Shown: positions 45,251 through 57,895 of the stretch, piece by piece
How positions within the stretch are numbered: position 1 is the stretch's first letter
Layout: every line of letters starts with the position of its first letter
Source: Isoetes taiwanensis
Taxonomy: Eukaryota > Streptophyta > Lycopodiopsida > Isoetales > Isoetaceae
Assembly (NCBI GenBank): GCA_021234155.1
Contig: JAJEKV010000564.1
Span: forward strand, 1 to 64,000
DNA length: 64,000 bases
Reading direction: 5' to 3'
Notes under the pieces: model-generated
Told to the model about the DNA's origin: nothing
What the model saw: only the letters and a program-made list of their open reading frames with translations
Database searches by the model: none
Translations under genes and position numbers: made by a program

Positions 45251-46153
45251 ATGGAGGACCGATTCTATCTTATGTTATCTGACACTCCTAGTGAGGCGGC
45301 AAAGGCAATAAAGCGGATAGTTCTCTGTGGTGGTAAGTTCTCGTCTTGATATCTAACCTAAGTCTTAAGCACGCCTTGAGTTCGATGATTGTACTTCATG
45401 CATCTTAAATATGACGGCAATAGCCTCGATACTTCATAGTGCTAAATTAGAACTCAGGGATAATATAGGTGTCCCAAAAATGGAATACTTAGATTCGGAC
45501 CAAAACCCTTATACTTCAAGTTCAGATGAAGATGCACTGAGGGAAGAACGCTTACAGCCGAATTTGTTGCTTGCATGACCGACTCGAATGTCTTTGAGTA
45601 TAATAAAACCATGGCTGATTACAAAAGGCAACTATAGGCAGAAAAGAAATGCTTGTGGTAATAAGGCATTTACTGGTAACAAGAAGCAAAGTGGCAGTTC
45701 CAACAGCCAGCACAGTAAATTACATGACAAAGACTCTACTATCGAGCTATCCATACCCGAAACTCAGCAAGACGAAGACTATTCTTCTGATCAAGAAGAC
45801 CTTCAGGTAACATATTCATATTTGAAATGGAAATCTAATACAGGAGATTTTCTGGAATATACACTGGTCTGAAGGATCAGTGAACTCTGCCCTGTTTTCC
45901 TATACTTTAAATCAGGTTCACTCTATTAAATAAACACTTTAACTCTATCTCACATACATACTCTTATGCATTTCTGCTTTCCTAGTTCATTTCTGTAAAA
46001 GAATGCAATGTATATTTTGCCAAGCTCCTGTATTCACTTTGTTCTTCAAACATGCAGGGCAAAAGGTTACAAAGGCTGAACGGTGATAAACCGGGAAGTC
46101 TCATTGTACCTTTTGGCCCTTCATGCTTTACCACTCCAGTGCTAATGTCATGA
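45251..46153 (+). pseudogene. Unknown gene, 5' exons
   Basis: Exon 45251-45332 starts at ATG (MEDRFYLMLSDTPSEAAKAI) and ends at a GTAAGT donor. A second open stretch, 45411-45806, encodes an acidic, Ser-rich piece and a Lys/Asn-rich piece interrupted by one TGA (45576-45578), then a CAG/GTAACA donor. A third, from 46058 after a GCAG acceptor, starts GKRLQRLNGDKPGSL and runs to a stop at 46151. I recognise no domain. It may be the front of the coding region that resumes at 53592 on the same strand; the region between is largely a TIR-bounded stretch. It may also be associated with the neighbouring HUH Rep element. Confidence 0.4.
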
Positions 46154-46989
46154 TTGATTGGTTGCAGGTACCGAGCTTCCCCTACCTTTGTCATTTTTTG
46201 TTTCTGCTATGCTTGAAGACCGTGGTTGTTTCTGGAGACCGGACAAGACACCCAAAAATTTAACCACTATAATAAATCACTAGGAAACCACTATAGATGT
46301 GGTTTTTTATGTCAAAATTTTTATTCCTAATAAAAACCACATAACATAGTGGTTTTCATAACTAGTGCGTGGTTATTCATGTTGCTTTTTTATTATAGCA
46401 TGGTTTATTAAAACCGGTATTGTTTTATTATATAGTTTCTAGCACCAACAGTGGTCATTCATGTTGGTTTTCTAATGTCACATGGTTTATTAAATCGACA
46501 GAGTTGTGTAGCATGGTTTTTCAACACAACTTTAATGTGGCAATGGTTCTTTATGTTGATTTTCTACTGTCAGAAAGTTGAAGTACTTTATGGCGTGCTT
46601 TTTTATACCAACTTAAATGCCACGGTGGTTATTCATGCTAGTTTTTTATATCACGTTGTGTGTTATAAAATGGTTATGGTTTATTTTATAATTTCAATAC
46701 CAAGTTAATTGTCATGGTAATTACTCATAGATATTCGCCTAAGAGGACTTGGCTATCTATAGTGATTACTCATAAGGCACCCAAAAACAATTATCATAAT
46801 TAACCACCAAACCACTATAGATATGGTCTTTTGTATTTTTTGTTTTTTTTTTGAAATACTTTGACCTTATTATGAAAAAAGCACAAAACATATCTTTTGT
46901 AATTTATTATTTTTTAGACTCTTGTAAATTGTTTTGCATCTTTAGAAAAGCAATATAATAGTGGTTTTCTAGAACTATATGTGGTTTTA

Positions 46990-48180
46990 CATTCACACTT
47001 CTTACATTAACTAGCTGAGGTCTATATCATGATCTTCTATCAGTGTTCTAAAACTATAGTCGCTACTTACTAATATAAGATCATTTATTGCTTAGACATT
47101 AGAATCAACTACTTTTTCAATGTAATTATGTGTAACCTAATGCATATACTTGATGCATTATAAAATGTCAAATATAATATCCGAGTACATTTTCTTTTGA
47201 TGCATATGTTCCATATTTAGAATTATCTATAGATGCTTTCTAATGTTGATATCAATATAGGAGCATGCCAAACATAGATAGCTTCACTTGGATTCTTGTT
47301 GGAGACACGATCGTCACACAACCGTCTACGAATGTATAGTTGGTTAGCAAGCCTGTTACTGCTAAGGGTCTTCCCTCGAAAACCCTTCGAGACATTGGTT
47401 TTTAATCTTGGACAGCAATAAGCCTATTGTCCTTTGTTTGGGTTCCATAGGCCATTTGGTCTTCGTGGATGATAAAATTCAATACAGTTCGATTCAATTC
47501 TATTTAAGAGGCCAAACCTTCAACAAATGCTAAGACTACTGAGAAATTTTCAATCGCTCTGAAAATGTTTTCCTCAAATTCATAGGTTGAAGGTATTTTC
47601 TAATCTATGATTTTATTAAGAATACGACTTTTGGATGTCTAGTCAATTCTGAAAAGGCCTAGCAAGGCTTGGAGAAAACATTTTAGACCTACTGAGGCCT
47701 AACATGCCTAGCAAGGTTAACATGTTATAGATATTTACTTAGGCTGAGACCACATCATTTAACAATTTTTCGGATCTTTAAACCATTTAAGTTAAAAAGA
47801 TATTGATATGCCAAACTGAATAGTTTAAATGAAGAAGCAAGGCGCAGGAGGAGGCCACTCTTGATCAAAGCAAATATATTATATAATCTTGGGATAAAGG
47901 AAGGCCAAAACAGAGCTAAGCAAAACCACCAAGTGACCATTTAGCCTTGGGCCATGCCCCTTGTCTATACGCCACAATCAAGAAGGTTGGTCACCATGTT
48001 GTATGTAACAAATAACGATAATGATCTCACATAGCTAACATCACATACATGGGTGGACGCATACCTCTACCATGGAGAAATACAAAGTATCATGGAGATC
48101 TTTATAGAATAATGCAACCCCGCCCCCACTCTATGTTATACAACCCCCACCAGCTTACATATATATGATGGAGAAATCAA
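46990..48180. other. Interior of the 6.1-kb stretch, no gene
   Basis: AT-rich with no defensible coding or RNA signal. Confidence 0.4.
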
Positions 48181-48184
48181 ATGT

Positions 48185-48385
48185 CTCAATGCCTGTTTAT
48201 TTGCAGATGCTACCTTGATCTCATCAGGGTTCAAACCCCCCCTTAGTAGATCTCCTGCAAGGCCATAGCTATACTTTGAGAAGAATTTTTGGCACTTGGA
48301 AGGGGTGCTTTGGCCACTAGACCAACTACAAGGCCGTAGCCATACTTCACGAGGAGTTTTTGGCCGGTCACGAATCTTAAACATA
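48185..48385 (-). mobile_element. tRNA-derived SINE with internal duplication
   Basis: On the minus strand, box A TGGTCTAGTGG (plus 48314-48324) is consensus-perfect and box B GGTTTGAACCC (plus 48227-48237) fits. They are 88 bp apart, too far for a simple tRNA head. A 71-bp tandem duplication explains this: AAGGCC(A/G)TAGC(T/C)ATACTT begins at 48259 and 48330. A degenerate second box A lies at normal distance. Confidence 0.65.
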
Positions 48386-48929
48386 TCCAGAATTTTGTAC
48401 TTACAGTCATGAATAGCATGCTATAGAAGTAGTTGTTGGTGGGTTTATGCTTGCATTGATTTCACTGGGGCGCAACTGTAGTTCGGGCATGTATTTATAT
48501 ATTTTGCTGTAATTATTGTGTATGTTTAACATTTCAATGGTTTCTAATCCAATGATTAACTTTTAAATACATGAAAAAGAATACTTAGACCCTAAGAGGT
48601 GGTTCACATACTGGTGAACCCTTTTACAAGCATGTGAACTGGCTCTTAGTGTAGGCTAGAATTGATCACACTATTGATGCTTGAACAACATAAATAACCA
48701 TAAGAATAGCTTGAAAACTTGAACAAATCGACCGGCTCTGTAAAATAGGCTTTCATTCTGTAGAGCCGCTGTAATTTCGACCTATTGTTTATTATGGATA
48801 AATTGCAGTTTGAGTCACTAGGCTATCTATAACACACATTTCAAAATCTAGCTCGTACATTTCAAAATCAATGCAAATCAATCCTTCAATATATAAGCAA
48901 ATAAATAATATTTTCGTAACAACACATTG

Positions 48930-48998
48930 TGCTTAGAAGGACTCGAACCCAGGATTTATGGTTGAAGAACCAACAACTTATCCAACATGCCATGTCCA
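48930..48998 (-). mobile_element. tRNA-like SINE head
   Basis: On the minus strand, TGGCATGTTGG (plus 48982-48992, 9 of 11 box A positions) and a perfect box B GGTTCGAGTCC (plus 48939-48949) are at tRNA-like spacing. The stems do not fold as a good tRNA, so a SINE or tRNA relic is preferred. Confidence 0.5.
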
Positions 48999-48999
48999 T

Positions 49000-51840
49000 T
49001 ATGAGTTAAAAAAAATTTATTTTTTCTATAACCTTTATATTCGATCATTCTTCATAACGTTTTTTTTTTCATTTCTCTTTTTTTTTTTCATTTCCACGAA
49101 CAGGCGGCGGCCGGGTTTAGAACATGGCCTTCCTGTGCGCGGCCGGGCAGTTAGGGCATGGCAGAAACCCGGCATCCTTTCTGTGTTCATCTTCTGCGAG
49201 CATAGGTTTTGAGGCAAACATAGGATAGATCTGGCGGCTTTTTGGATATGGCAGACAAGAGGTAAAAGAAGGAAATGAGGGTTTGGATATGGTGCCATAT
49301 TTTCTTGTTTGTAGAGCTTTCAGAATAATGACACGTACTGTCTCAAACAAAACAAGGTCAGTATTACCGCTACACTCTGTAGCTTTCTTTTCTGATAAAT
49401 TTCTTGTGCTTTGTTTCGTATAAATTTTAGGAACTCCAGCATGTTGGGTCCCTACAAAAGTTGAAGAAGAAACTTTGTTCAATATGACACTTCTGTGCGA
49501 TTCATTCTTGGAATCCAGAATTGTTTTGTAACAAATGTTTTGGACAAATATGCAAGAGCGTAACTCCTTTCCTCTCTTTCTTATGCACAAGAATGTGCTT
49601 TACAGATTTTTAGATTTATGCAATGTATAATGTTTGTTCTGGAAACCATTTGAGTTTATATAAATATAGAGATTTGAACTCTGGAGAATTGTTTTCTTTT
49701 TGTAATAACATGGAGACCTTTTGTCCTAAACCTGGAGATTGTTGTTGATCTATAGAACATGGAGATTGTAATTTATTTGAAACTTTGTTGAAATTTGTGT
49801 CCAAACTGCACTGTGATTGGATCAAGAAACAATGCTGAAACGTCCAAGGTCCCGTATTCTGTCTTGAAAGGGAGATTTTCCCTTAACACAGACAACATGA
49901 GTGGACATAACGAAGTCCTGGCAGAGGGGCCAAGCAGAATGGCCGGTGATGTACAGCAGTTGATAGCCACAAGCTCTAGCAATGCAGTAATAAGGGGAAG
50001 TTCCAGGGCAGGTTACTTCGGAATGGCTAATGACGCTGTTACATTTTGTACTTTATGTTTCTCTCTGCGAAGAAGCTGTGGAGGAGGAAAATCTGGGAAA
50101 CGTCTAGTAGTCAAAAGAAATCTGGTCATCTACTCTAATTTTACTACTTCTAATAACATGTCTAATAGACGAAAGGTTGGAGAAGAAAAGAAAATGTGGC
50201 AACACTACCTCAGCCTCTCAACCATCATGAGGTTGAGGAGTCCATTCTAAGGGTCATGAGGTTGAGGAGTCCATTCTAATGGGCATTTCTTGTCAATCTT
50301 TAACTGATCAGAATGTAAGCTCACATTGTCTAGGAGGTCAATACCCATCATTTGAAAATGTGCTCTGGGTTTTTTACCTAGATTGCTCCAGATGCAGCGA
50401 ATCGCTCATTGCATGACCAAAATATAGTTTTCTGATTTTTTTGTTATCTTAATCACAAGGTTGTTGGTGCTACTGGTAAAGGCAGCCATTGGTGAATTGT
50501 TGATCTGCTGGTGAATTCTTCAATTTCCATAGCCCAGACTGATTCAGATCCATTGCTTCGCCGAATGTAGCACAAAGTTTGGCTGTGGCAGAATCCGGGC
50601 GATCAGGACAGGTAAAATTCTTATCTGTCAAACTTTCTGTAAGGGAATGAGATTACAATTTCCAGATTCCAATAAGCCACTGTATGGCGATGGCAAATAA
50701 GATTCTTTAAACTCTATTTGGTTTATTACATCCATCCCTTTCTTCCCAAATACAGGTTAATTTCTTAGGAAGCCATTCCAGCGATCTTTTGCCAAAGCTA
50801 CTAGTTTATCAAAGGTTCTTTCCAGTTTTTAAAATCTAGTATCTGGCCATGGCTGGCTTGCCCCTTTTCTTGTCATTGCATAGGAGCCAATATTGAATCC
50901 AGCAGCTATGGCGATTTGTTTGTGCTGAGGCGTTCCTTTCTGGCCTGAGAAGATTTGCTTTTATGTGTGGCTTTTGGAACTCCTTCCACGAATGTTATTT
51001 TCTGTGAGCATTCCAATATTTCTTAGCAATTTGTCATTTTGCCTTTTCCATTCCTTTGATTTGACAAATATTTTGTCCCTTATTTTTTAATAGAGAATCA
51101 AGAGAATCAAGTTCTGGCTATGGCGTCCATCTTCGATTAAGAAGGATATAAAGATCCGGTCTGCATTGCTAGAATTATAAATTCAGTAAATTGTTTAAAT
51201 ACAGAACTTAATTATTGATCAATACTTGCATGCTAGAGGGCCTTTTTGGAAACTTAAAGGTCATCACTTTTTGTCTGGATTTTGACGACAGCCATGCAGC
51301 ACCTGTCTGAATTGACCTGTTAAGGACAAACTTGTGAGATCGGTTAACCTAAGCCTGGACTGCGCAGGCTCGGCTTCCGGGCCGTACGTGGAACTTACAC
51401 TTCATGCGGCTCTTCTCAAGACGGCTGGCGACATTGACATCTCACATGCAAGAGGTGAGTACGTGCGTATTGCAAGGTCGTCACTTTCCTCCTATACTAG
51501 ATGTTTACCTTTTGCTTTGCTGTAGATGTTAGAGCTAAATTAGTTTTCTACATATTTGGGGAAATAAAATTATCATTGTTCATGAGTTTCGGAAATGGTT
51601 GGGGTTCAAATCCCCTTGCTCCCTATTCTTTTTTGGCTATTGAGGAAAACAGATACAGTGAATTAACAGTAAAAAGTACTACTATACATAAGAAACCATA
51701 CACGGTCCTTAATAGTTTTAGTCTTCTATACTTGAAATGCTTCAAACAACAGACCATTACTTGTATGCATAAGAAACCTAGTCTTATACTTAAAAACTTG
51801 AAATGCTTCAAACCGCATACCATTACTGGTTTATAAATGA
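49000..51840. other. No certain gene; one possible exon
   Basis: A plus-strand frame (49795-50250) and a short stretch ending in a GTGAGT donor (around 51334-51454; SGPYVELTLHAALLKTAGDI) look mildly coding but match nothing I know. The 25-bp word beginning TCATGAGGTTGAGGAGTCC is duplicated at 50224 and 50254. Confidence 0.35.
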
Positions 51841-52046
51841 GAACCATGCACATATAGAACAAACACACATGTGCTTTACCATGACATTTAGCCATGCAGT
51901 ATACTACAATAGCCAACCATGCAAAACAAAACCATGCACATATAGAACAAACACACATGTGCTTTACCATGACATTTAGCCATGCAGTATACTACAATAG
52001 CCAACCACATTATAAAATCACAATAGCCAACCACATTATAAAATCA
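51690..52046 (+). repeat. Local tandem duplications
   Basis: An 88-bp period: ACCATGCACATATAGAACAA begins at 51843 and 51931. Then CAATAGCCAACCACATTATA occurs twice at a 26-bp step (about 51995 and 52021). Just upstream, ACTTGAAATGCTTCAAAC is also doubled. Confidence 0.85.
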
Positions 52047-52363
52047 CCCGAAACAAGCACTACATTAAACCACATCCACAACCATAATGTTATACCACAT
52101 GGACAAATCGTACAATTAAACACTATAAGTATACCACATTCATTTACCAATATGTAATACCACTTTGACAAACTCTACTAAAAGGCCATCTGCGATTACC
52201 ATGCCATAATACCACCCTAACAAACCTAACAAGAGAACCCATTAGTTTAGCAACATATGGTTTTTAATGATATCAACCCACAAACACCCATTGGTTTTAT
52301 AGAATGGTTTTCTAGTCATAACCAAGGAAAAAACCATGTAGTTTTTTAATTTTGGGTGCCTTG

Positions 52364-53591
52364 TGGGATGGGATTATACACTTTCTGAATGAAAGAGACA
52401 ATGATGACTGAAGCAAATTCTTATGGTTTACTTTTCTGAAACCCTGATCTATCAGGTGGTAACTAGTACTTCCTCCTTTATTGTCTTGCTGCTCAAAACT
52501 TTCCTGGTAACAAAACAGTGATTTTCTGAATGTACTGTATACGCTTTCCCCTTCATTTAGTATATCATGAAGTCACTATTATGATAGGCTGGCCAAATAT
52601 ATTTGCTTGGCAGTAGTTTTTGCAGACCTATCATAACTAATGTATTTGCCCAAGTATCAAACTGGCATTTTGCTGAAAACATATGGGTACATCTTTATTT
52701 TGTAACTTAAGGAAGTCCTTTTTCTCTATTTTTCCTATGATTAATTGGATAACGTGCTGCAGTAACAGCAACTTTATCATTCCCAAAATGGGCATATGCT
52801 GGGCATATGCTGTAAATTGTAAATGCTTAACCAAATTATCTTCTCACTTGTATTTATGCTTTTTTACAAATTCGTGTTAGGTATAATACACCATTCAATG
52901 TGATGCAAGTGGACAGGCATAGGCTTATTGACCCTTAGTGGCTTTGTACCTATACTCCATGTATAACTTATAGTAAAAAGATAAAAAGATTATGACATTA
53001 TGATTCTTTTCTCCATGAGACATTATGATGTATCACTTATAAAATCGATTTATCAGACTATATTGTCCAAATTAGTTGACTGCTCTTAAAAAACTGAATT
53101 TAAATAACCAAGTGAAGGTTAAATGCATGCTTTAAACTGAAACGACCTTAAAACTTTTCATATTGGTACTATTTTATCAATGAGATTATTTCTACACTTC
53201 AAGATATCTAGTCATATAGGGGCTAGGGGAAATGGTTCACAATGTTTATGTAACATATGGTTATCCAGATCTAGTATTTATGTTCTTGGGTCACTTGACA
53301 CAAAGTTTTAAGGTTTCTTATGTCCTATGGAAATAAGTAACGAGACTAAAAGATTGTAGGTACCAGATTTGAATGCATATTCAAATATTTGGATTGATAA
53401 GACAGTGGACGGATTGACTGAAACTGATGCGTGGCCTAGGATTCTAGGCCAGGCCGGGTTTTTTTTAGATACTTCAATTCTCTAGTTTAACTAGAGTTGC
53501 CTGTATCTTTTAGTCTCTAACACATTTCCTATCTACTTCATTCTAAATTTCAGCCTTGATAATCTGTACTCACAAATGCTGATTGTTACAG
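52364..53591. other. AT-rich flank, probable intron
   Basis: Between the right end of the 6.1-kb stretch and the next exon of the unknown gene; ends in a TTGTTACAG acceptor. No other feature. Confidence 0.4.
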
Positions 53592-55122
53592 GAAGGCTTT
53601 GATAAAGAAACATTCATCATCATACCTCCCACTTGGAACAAAGAGCTGACCGATTTGGGATATGCAATGAGCAGAATGGAATGCCCTAACAATGCAGTAC
53701 AGACCCTCATGTGTTGTATTAAAGACAACCGGGTACATGAGTACATACACGAGAAGAAAGCTTTGAGAAAGGAGGCATGAGTACATACGAGTGAATGGAT
53801 ACACTACTTGAGAAATGGCACAAAAGTGACATTTAGGCAGATTTTTTTTGTGCCATTTGGGGAGCACAAACGTTATAAATGGCACAAAAGTGACTGTGGT
53901 AAAAGGGCATGAGGATAAATGGATATTACCTAATTCTAATTCCGCCATCAACAAGGCCAAGGGCGAGGAGTATATTGCTATTATAGATGAAGTATATAGC
54001 TCTCTACCCCAAAAAATATATAAATGGACAATTGAAGAAGACATCGCAAAGCAAAAGGTTCAACAAAGGACTTGTGGCACTTTCAGGCTGACAAACAAAA
54101 TAATTGGCGACAATGAAGGCGATAACCCTCAAGCATCTTGGCACAAGAAGAAGGTATGGACGATCCTTTTGGGGCTTCTCTTCTCTCTGAAAATGACAAG
54201 AAAGCTTTACAAGTGGAAAGCAGTGGGCTTGACCTAGAAAACTGTCCTCTGTTTCCTATTATACCTGAGAGATTGGTCGAAAATCAAGCATTGTTATATA
54301 ATCAGGGCATCTGGCGATCCAAAATTTTTGGGGCACTTGCACCTATCAGCAGAGATGCCTGGATCATTCTCGGAGGTGTTACAGCAGCACAAATTACTGC
54401 CACCAAGGTTGCAGCAGAAAAAATGGATAAATTTGTCAAAAAAAGACAAAATTAAATTGGCAATTGACTGCAGATACTTTGATAAAACATGCAACAAAGA
54501 ACCCTATATGTATATCAGTCAAAAGGGCCATCAGGCATATTCCACAGAAACAAGGGGTGACTTCTATGTTAAAAAGATGTGGAGGACCATGTGCCCATAC
54601 CTAAAATGTGGATGTGAAAATCGTGGGAAAAACTTCAAGGATAAAAAACTGCAGTGTAGAGACAACATGACCTGGATCGACCATGCCATCTGGTATATGT
54701 TCAATAACCTTGATGATTTGTTTCCTAACATGTCTGCTGCTGCTCAGATGTTCTCTTTCACTAGCCTTCTCAAGACTACATTCAAAAAGAGCATCTTGGC
54801 ATATCTATCATACTTGGAAATGAGGAACACATTTATTTCTATGACAATGGAGTTGGCAGCGGACCCATGGGCTGACTTTAAGCTCAATAAGACAAGGTGT
54901 AAGATGGTTGAAATTAGTGAGAAGGCTATCAAACCAATAAGTTTTCTGAAAAGTACAAGAGTTCCAACTCCTACACATCGGGGCAAAAAACAGTACAGAC
55001 AAGCACGTACAAGTATATCTGTGACGTTCCAAGTATTTATATGGTATAAGTATAAATATGTTGACACGTCACCAGGGATACATACGCCACATGGGGTATG
55101 GGAACCTAGGTGGTTCACTTAA
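53592..55122 (+). pseudogene. Unknown gene, 3' exons
   Basis: Exon 53592-53732 (47 codons, EGFDKETFIIIPPTWNKELT at its start) lies between a TTACAG acceptor and a GG/GTACAT donor. It is followed by NGTKVTVVKGHEDKWILPN (about 53870-54150), then a frame with PLFPIIPERLVENQALLYNQ (54138-54455). After a shift in an A-run at about 54435 comes a frame to the TAA at 55120, with CPYLKCGCENRGK, DPWADFKLNKTRCKM and other charged stretches. Codon use looks coding, but no domain is recognised. The two frame changes could be introns or mutations. The last approximately 60 residues may be non-coding read-through. Confidence 0.45.
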
Positions 55123-55128
55123 AAAGGG

Positions 55129-55270
55129 ATTAAATTAGCTATGCTAATTTAATTATTGACAATAATAACCTATAATTAAGGAACTAATATTTAAAAACCA
55201 TAATTAATCTAATTATGGTTTGGGAAGGCGCCACGTGGCCACCCTCGATTGGTTAGCATGATAATGCTAA
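55129..55270. repeat. Cluster of three perfect short hairpins
   Basis: 55129-55153: 11-bp arms ATTAAATTAGC and GCTAATTTAAT, loop TAT. 55195-55221: 12-bp arms AAACCATAATTA and TAATTATGGTTT, loop ATC. 55253-55270: 7-bp arms TTAGCAT and ATGCTAA, loop GATA. They follow directly on the unknown gene's stop. The role is unknown: transcript end structure, element terminus or recombination site are possible. Confidence 0.8.
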
Positions 55271-57640
55271 TTGGGGTCAATAGGGTGGATCACCACCCCC
55301 ATATCAGCCACAACTCACCTTGAGCAGTGGAGCGCCACCCTTGTGACCAGAGCTGAGCGCCACCCTGAATCTCACACAAGCTAAACACCAAGACCAAGCA
55401 GATGGAGATCCCCAATGACAACGGGTCGAGCCAAAATACAGGTGGGTGGCTAGTGTAGTTGTGAATTCTAGGATAGCGGGCACTGCTTGGGTTGTTGGTC
55501 TATTCTCTCTGTGTTTACTCGTAGGAACTAACCCTTGATTGTAAAGGTAGGTTCTCTATATATTTCGATTCTGGTTTTGCTTGTAATGGATGGATTGGTG
55601 GTTGTTAGCCTAGTGTTACTCTGGAAATGGGGAATTAAGGGGGGTAGAGACCTCTCGAGGCTATTTATTGTAGTATGCTCCTAGATAGAGCCCCTGTATT
55701 ATCCCGCTAAATGCGCCTCGCGGCACAAGAGCCCACTTAGGGTCATAGATGCTATGGTACCGCTTAGCACCGCATAAGGAACACAAGTGGTGAAGTGGAG
55801 GTGGGGTCTTGCACTAACATAAAAGGCTCGTGGGACTCCTATAGCGAGCTAGACTCGACAGCCTGGCCACGAGGGCCGGGTATGGGTCCGACACTGGTGG
55901 GAAGGTGTGACCCGTATGGGGCACCTTGCACTTTGAGTAGATTTAGGGCGCAGTAAGTCGGGTACGGATGTGGGGTCGCTGATGCACGTATTCTCTAGCT
56001 TCCGCCCATGGAGCCACCGTGATTCCGGAAGGGGACGCTTCGACCGACTGCCTCATGAGGGACCGGGACTTCATGAACCCCGGAGTAGGCTCGGCAGGTG
56101 ATGCCTCGAGCCCGCGTCTCCAGGAAGGCTATAGCGACGCCATAGCGTGAATTGACCCATCGCGCAAAGTGCACAGGAGGGGCGGATGGAGTGGACAACC
56201 CTAGCCAATGTTCTATGCCGCCCAACGCCATGTCAAGATTCGGTTGGCGATCTCTTGAGACCTAGCCGTCGGTCGATCCTCACGGAGTCCGAGCGGGGTA
56301 GAACCATGGGTTTGGGGTGTTTTCTTAGGTTTAGATGCATATTCTTTGCCGTTGGTATTTGGATGGATCGCCACCCTTCGTGGTGGTTATTTATATGTGA
56401 TTTATCTTTGTGTGCTAACCCTTGTATTCACGCCCGCGGCGTAGGAGCCCCATTGAAGGCGTGGGCGAATGACCTTTTCAGTGTCCTTCTTTCGGGCATC
56501 ATATTATAGATGGCCCGAAATAGGCGGAGGGTTCCGCTCATGGCGAGTTGGTCGCCATGGGAGGGAAAGTCCCGTATGTATACTACCGAGGGTCGTATAT
56601 GTTGGGGAGGCGTCCACGGTGGTATCGGGGAGCCGTGATTCGGTTACTCGAAATCATAGTGACTGACCAAACCCTAACTTCGCTAGTTCGGTAGTTAGGA
56701 GAGAGAATTAAGCAAGAGTGATTGTTTAAGTCTTTCATGTTTGATTTAGTGCTAGGTTAAGGTAATGATCAGAATTCTAAGGAAGTCTAGGCCGCCTGGA
56801 AAACCCAAGTTTCGAGGAGCCATAACTTTTTGTGGGTAGCTTCGGATGAAGGCTTAAAACGGCTCCAATGGATCAGGCACCTCTCAAATACCCTAGGGGG
56901 CACGTCTCCCGAGGCAAAAGCGGACAACAGTAGTGAAAAACAAAAAGGGGGGCCGAGGTATCCGAGGGTGTTTCTTTTGAAAATAAAAACGCAGATAAAC
57001 ACGCTAGCCCCATACGATTGGCCGCGTATTTTTATCTGGTACTTTTTGAAATTTTTAAAAAAAAAATATTTTTTAAATTTTTAATAAAAAGTCAAAAGTT
57101 AAAATTTGAATTTTGAAGTGTCTTTTTGGGCGTGTGTGTTTCTTTGAGCCTTTTTCCTCGCCATAGCCCGGACCTAAGCTCCACATCGCCATAGCCGACC
57201 TCGACGTCTTCCTTGCACTGCCCTACACCCGGTGCCCTCGACTACCCCAGCGACCGTCCGCCTTGCTTGGCGCCTCCTTTCTCCTTTCTCCCTTATTGTC
57301 CCTATAAAGTACGACATGCCGCGCTTCAAGGTTTTGTAGATCAAGATTCAAGAAATATATATCGGTTGTTTCTTTGTCTTAGTCGAGCATCTTCTTGGCC
57401 GAGGAAGACCCTATGATAGATACCATTCTTAACCTTTTTGTCAAGCACTTTGTCGAGGGCCGACGAGTCCCCTACCCTATCTTCCACTTCAACGGCGCTT
57501 CCTCCTCAAGTTGAATGAAGCCAGGCGGGACTACACTCTTGTGGAGCAGCGGACCATGCATGGGCTGTGGTTAAGTTTTATCCTCGCCAGGACCCGGATG
57601 AAGACCTCAGTGGAGCTTAGTCGGGAACGAAGCTCAGAGG
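55271..57640. other. No gene recognised
   Basis: GC-richer from 55.3 to 56.7 kb. GAGCGCCACCCT occurs twice near 55330 and 55357. The frames have no recognisable content. A low-complexity A-rich run lies at 57040-57090. It could be LTR or leader sequence of the gypsy element downstream, but no repeat pair was found. Confidence 0.35.
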
Positions 57641-57643
57641 ATC

Positions 57644-57895
57644 ATGCATTTGGCCCGACTAGAAGACTTGCACCAAATAGCGGCCCACCAGGACCCTAAG
57701 GATGGATCGTTTTTACTATTTGGGGGGGTCGATATACTTACCTACCGGGGATACTTTAACCTTCCCACCTTTTCTTGGAATGAAAGCCTCAATAGTTTCA
57801 TTTTTGAAAATGTTCCGCCCGGTTTCAATAATTGCCATCTAGAATCCATCCAAGAAGATATGCGCACACGTAGGACCGGTATCATCCGAGATTGA
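57644..57895 (+). other. Unrecognised coding-like frame
   Basis: 83 residues including DGSFLLFGGVDILTYRGYFN and a Phe/Trp/Pro-rich stretch; reads like protein but is not known to me. It is surrounded by shifted frames, so it is probably a decayed element gene. Confidence 0.3.

Larger units (their letters stand above)
46243..52363. mobile_element. 6.1-kb stretch bounded by inverted ends (possible DNA transposon)
   Basis: Left end ACAAGACACCCAAAA (46243) and right end TTTTGGGTGCCTTGT (to 52363) are inverted copies with one mismatch. A second left-type end, AAGGCACCCAAAAAC, lies at 46774. Both left ends are followed by ACCACTATAGAT(G/A)TGGT. GTGGTTTT and ATGGTTTT words are dense in the first approximately 500 bp, and AACCA and AACCAC words in the last approximately 700 bp. 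No target duplication is certain and no transposase is seen. SINE-like pieces and duplications lie inside. Confidence 0.55.

Noticed and set aside
48930-48998. Functional tRNA gene on minus strand
   Set aside because: The promoter boxes are good but the anticodon and acceptor stems do not fold; treated as SINE-like.
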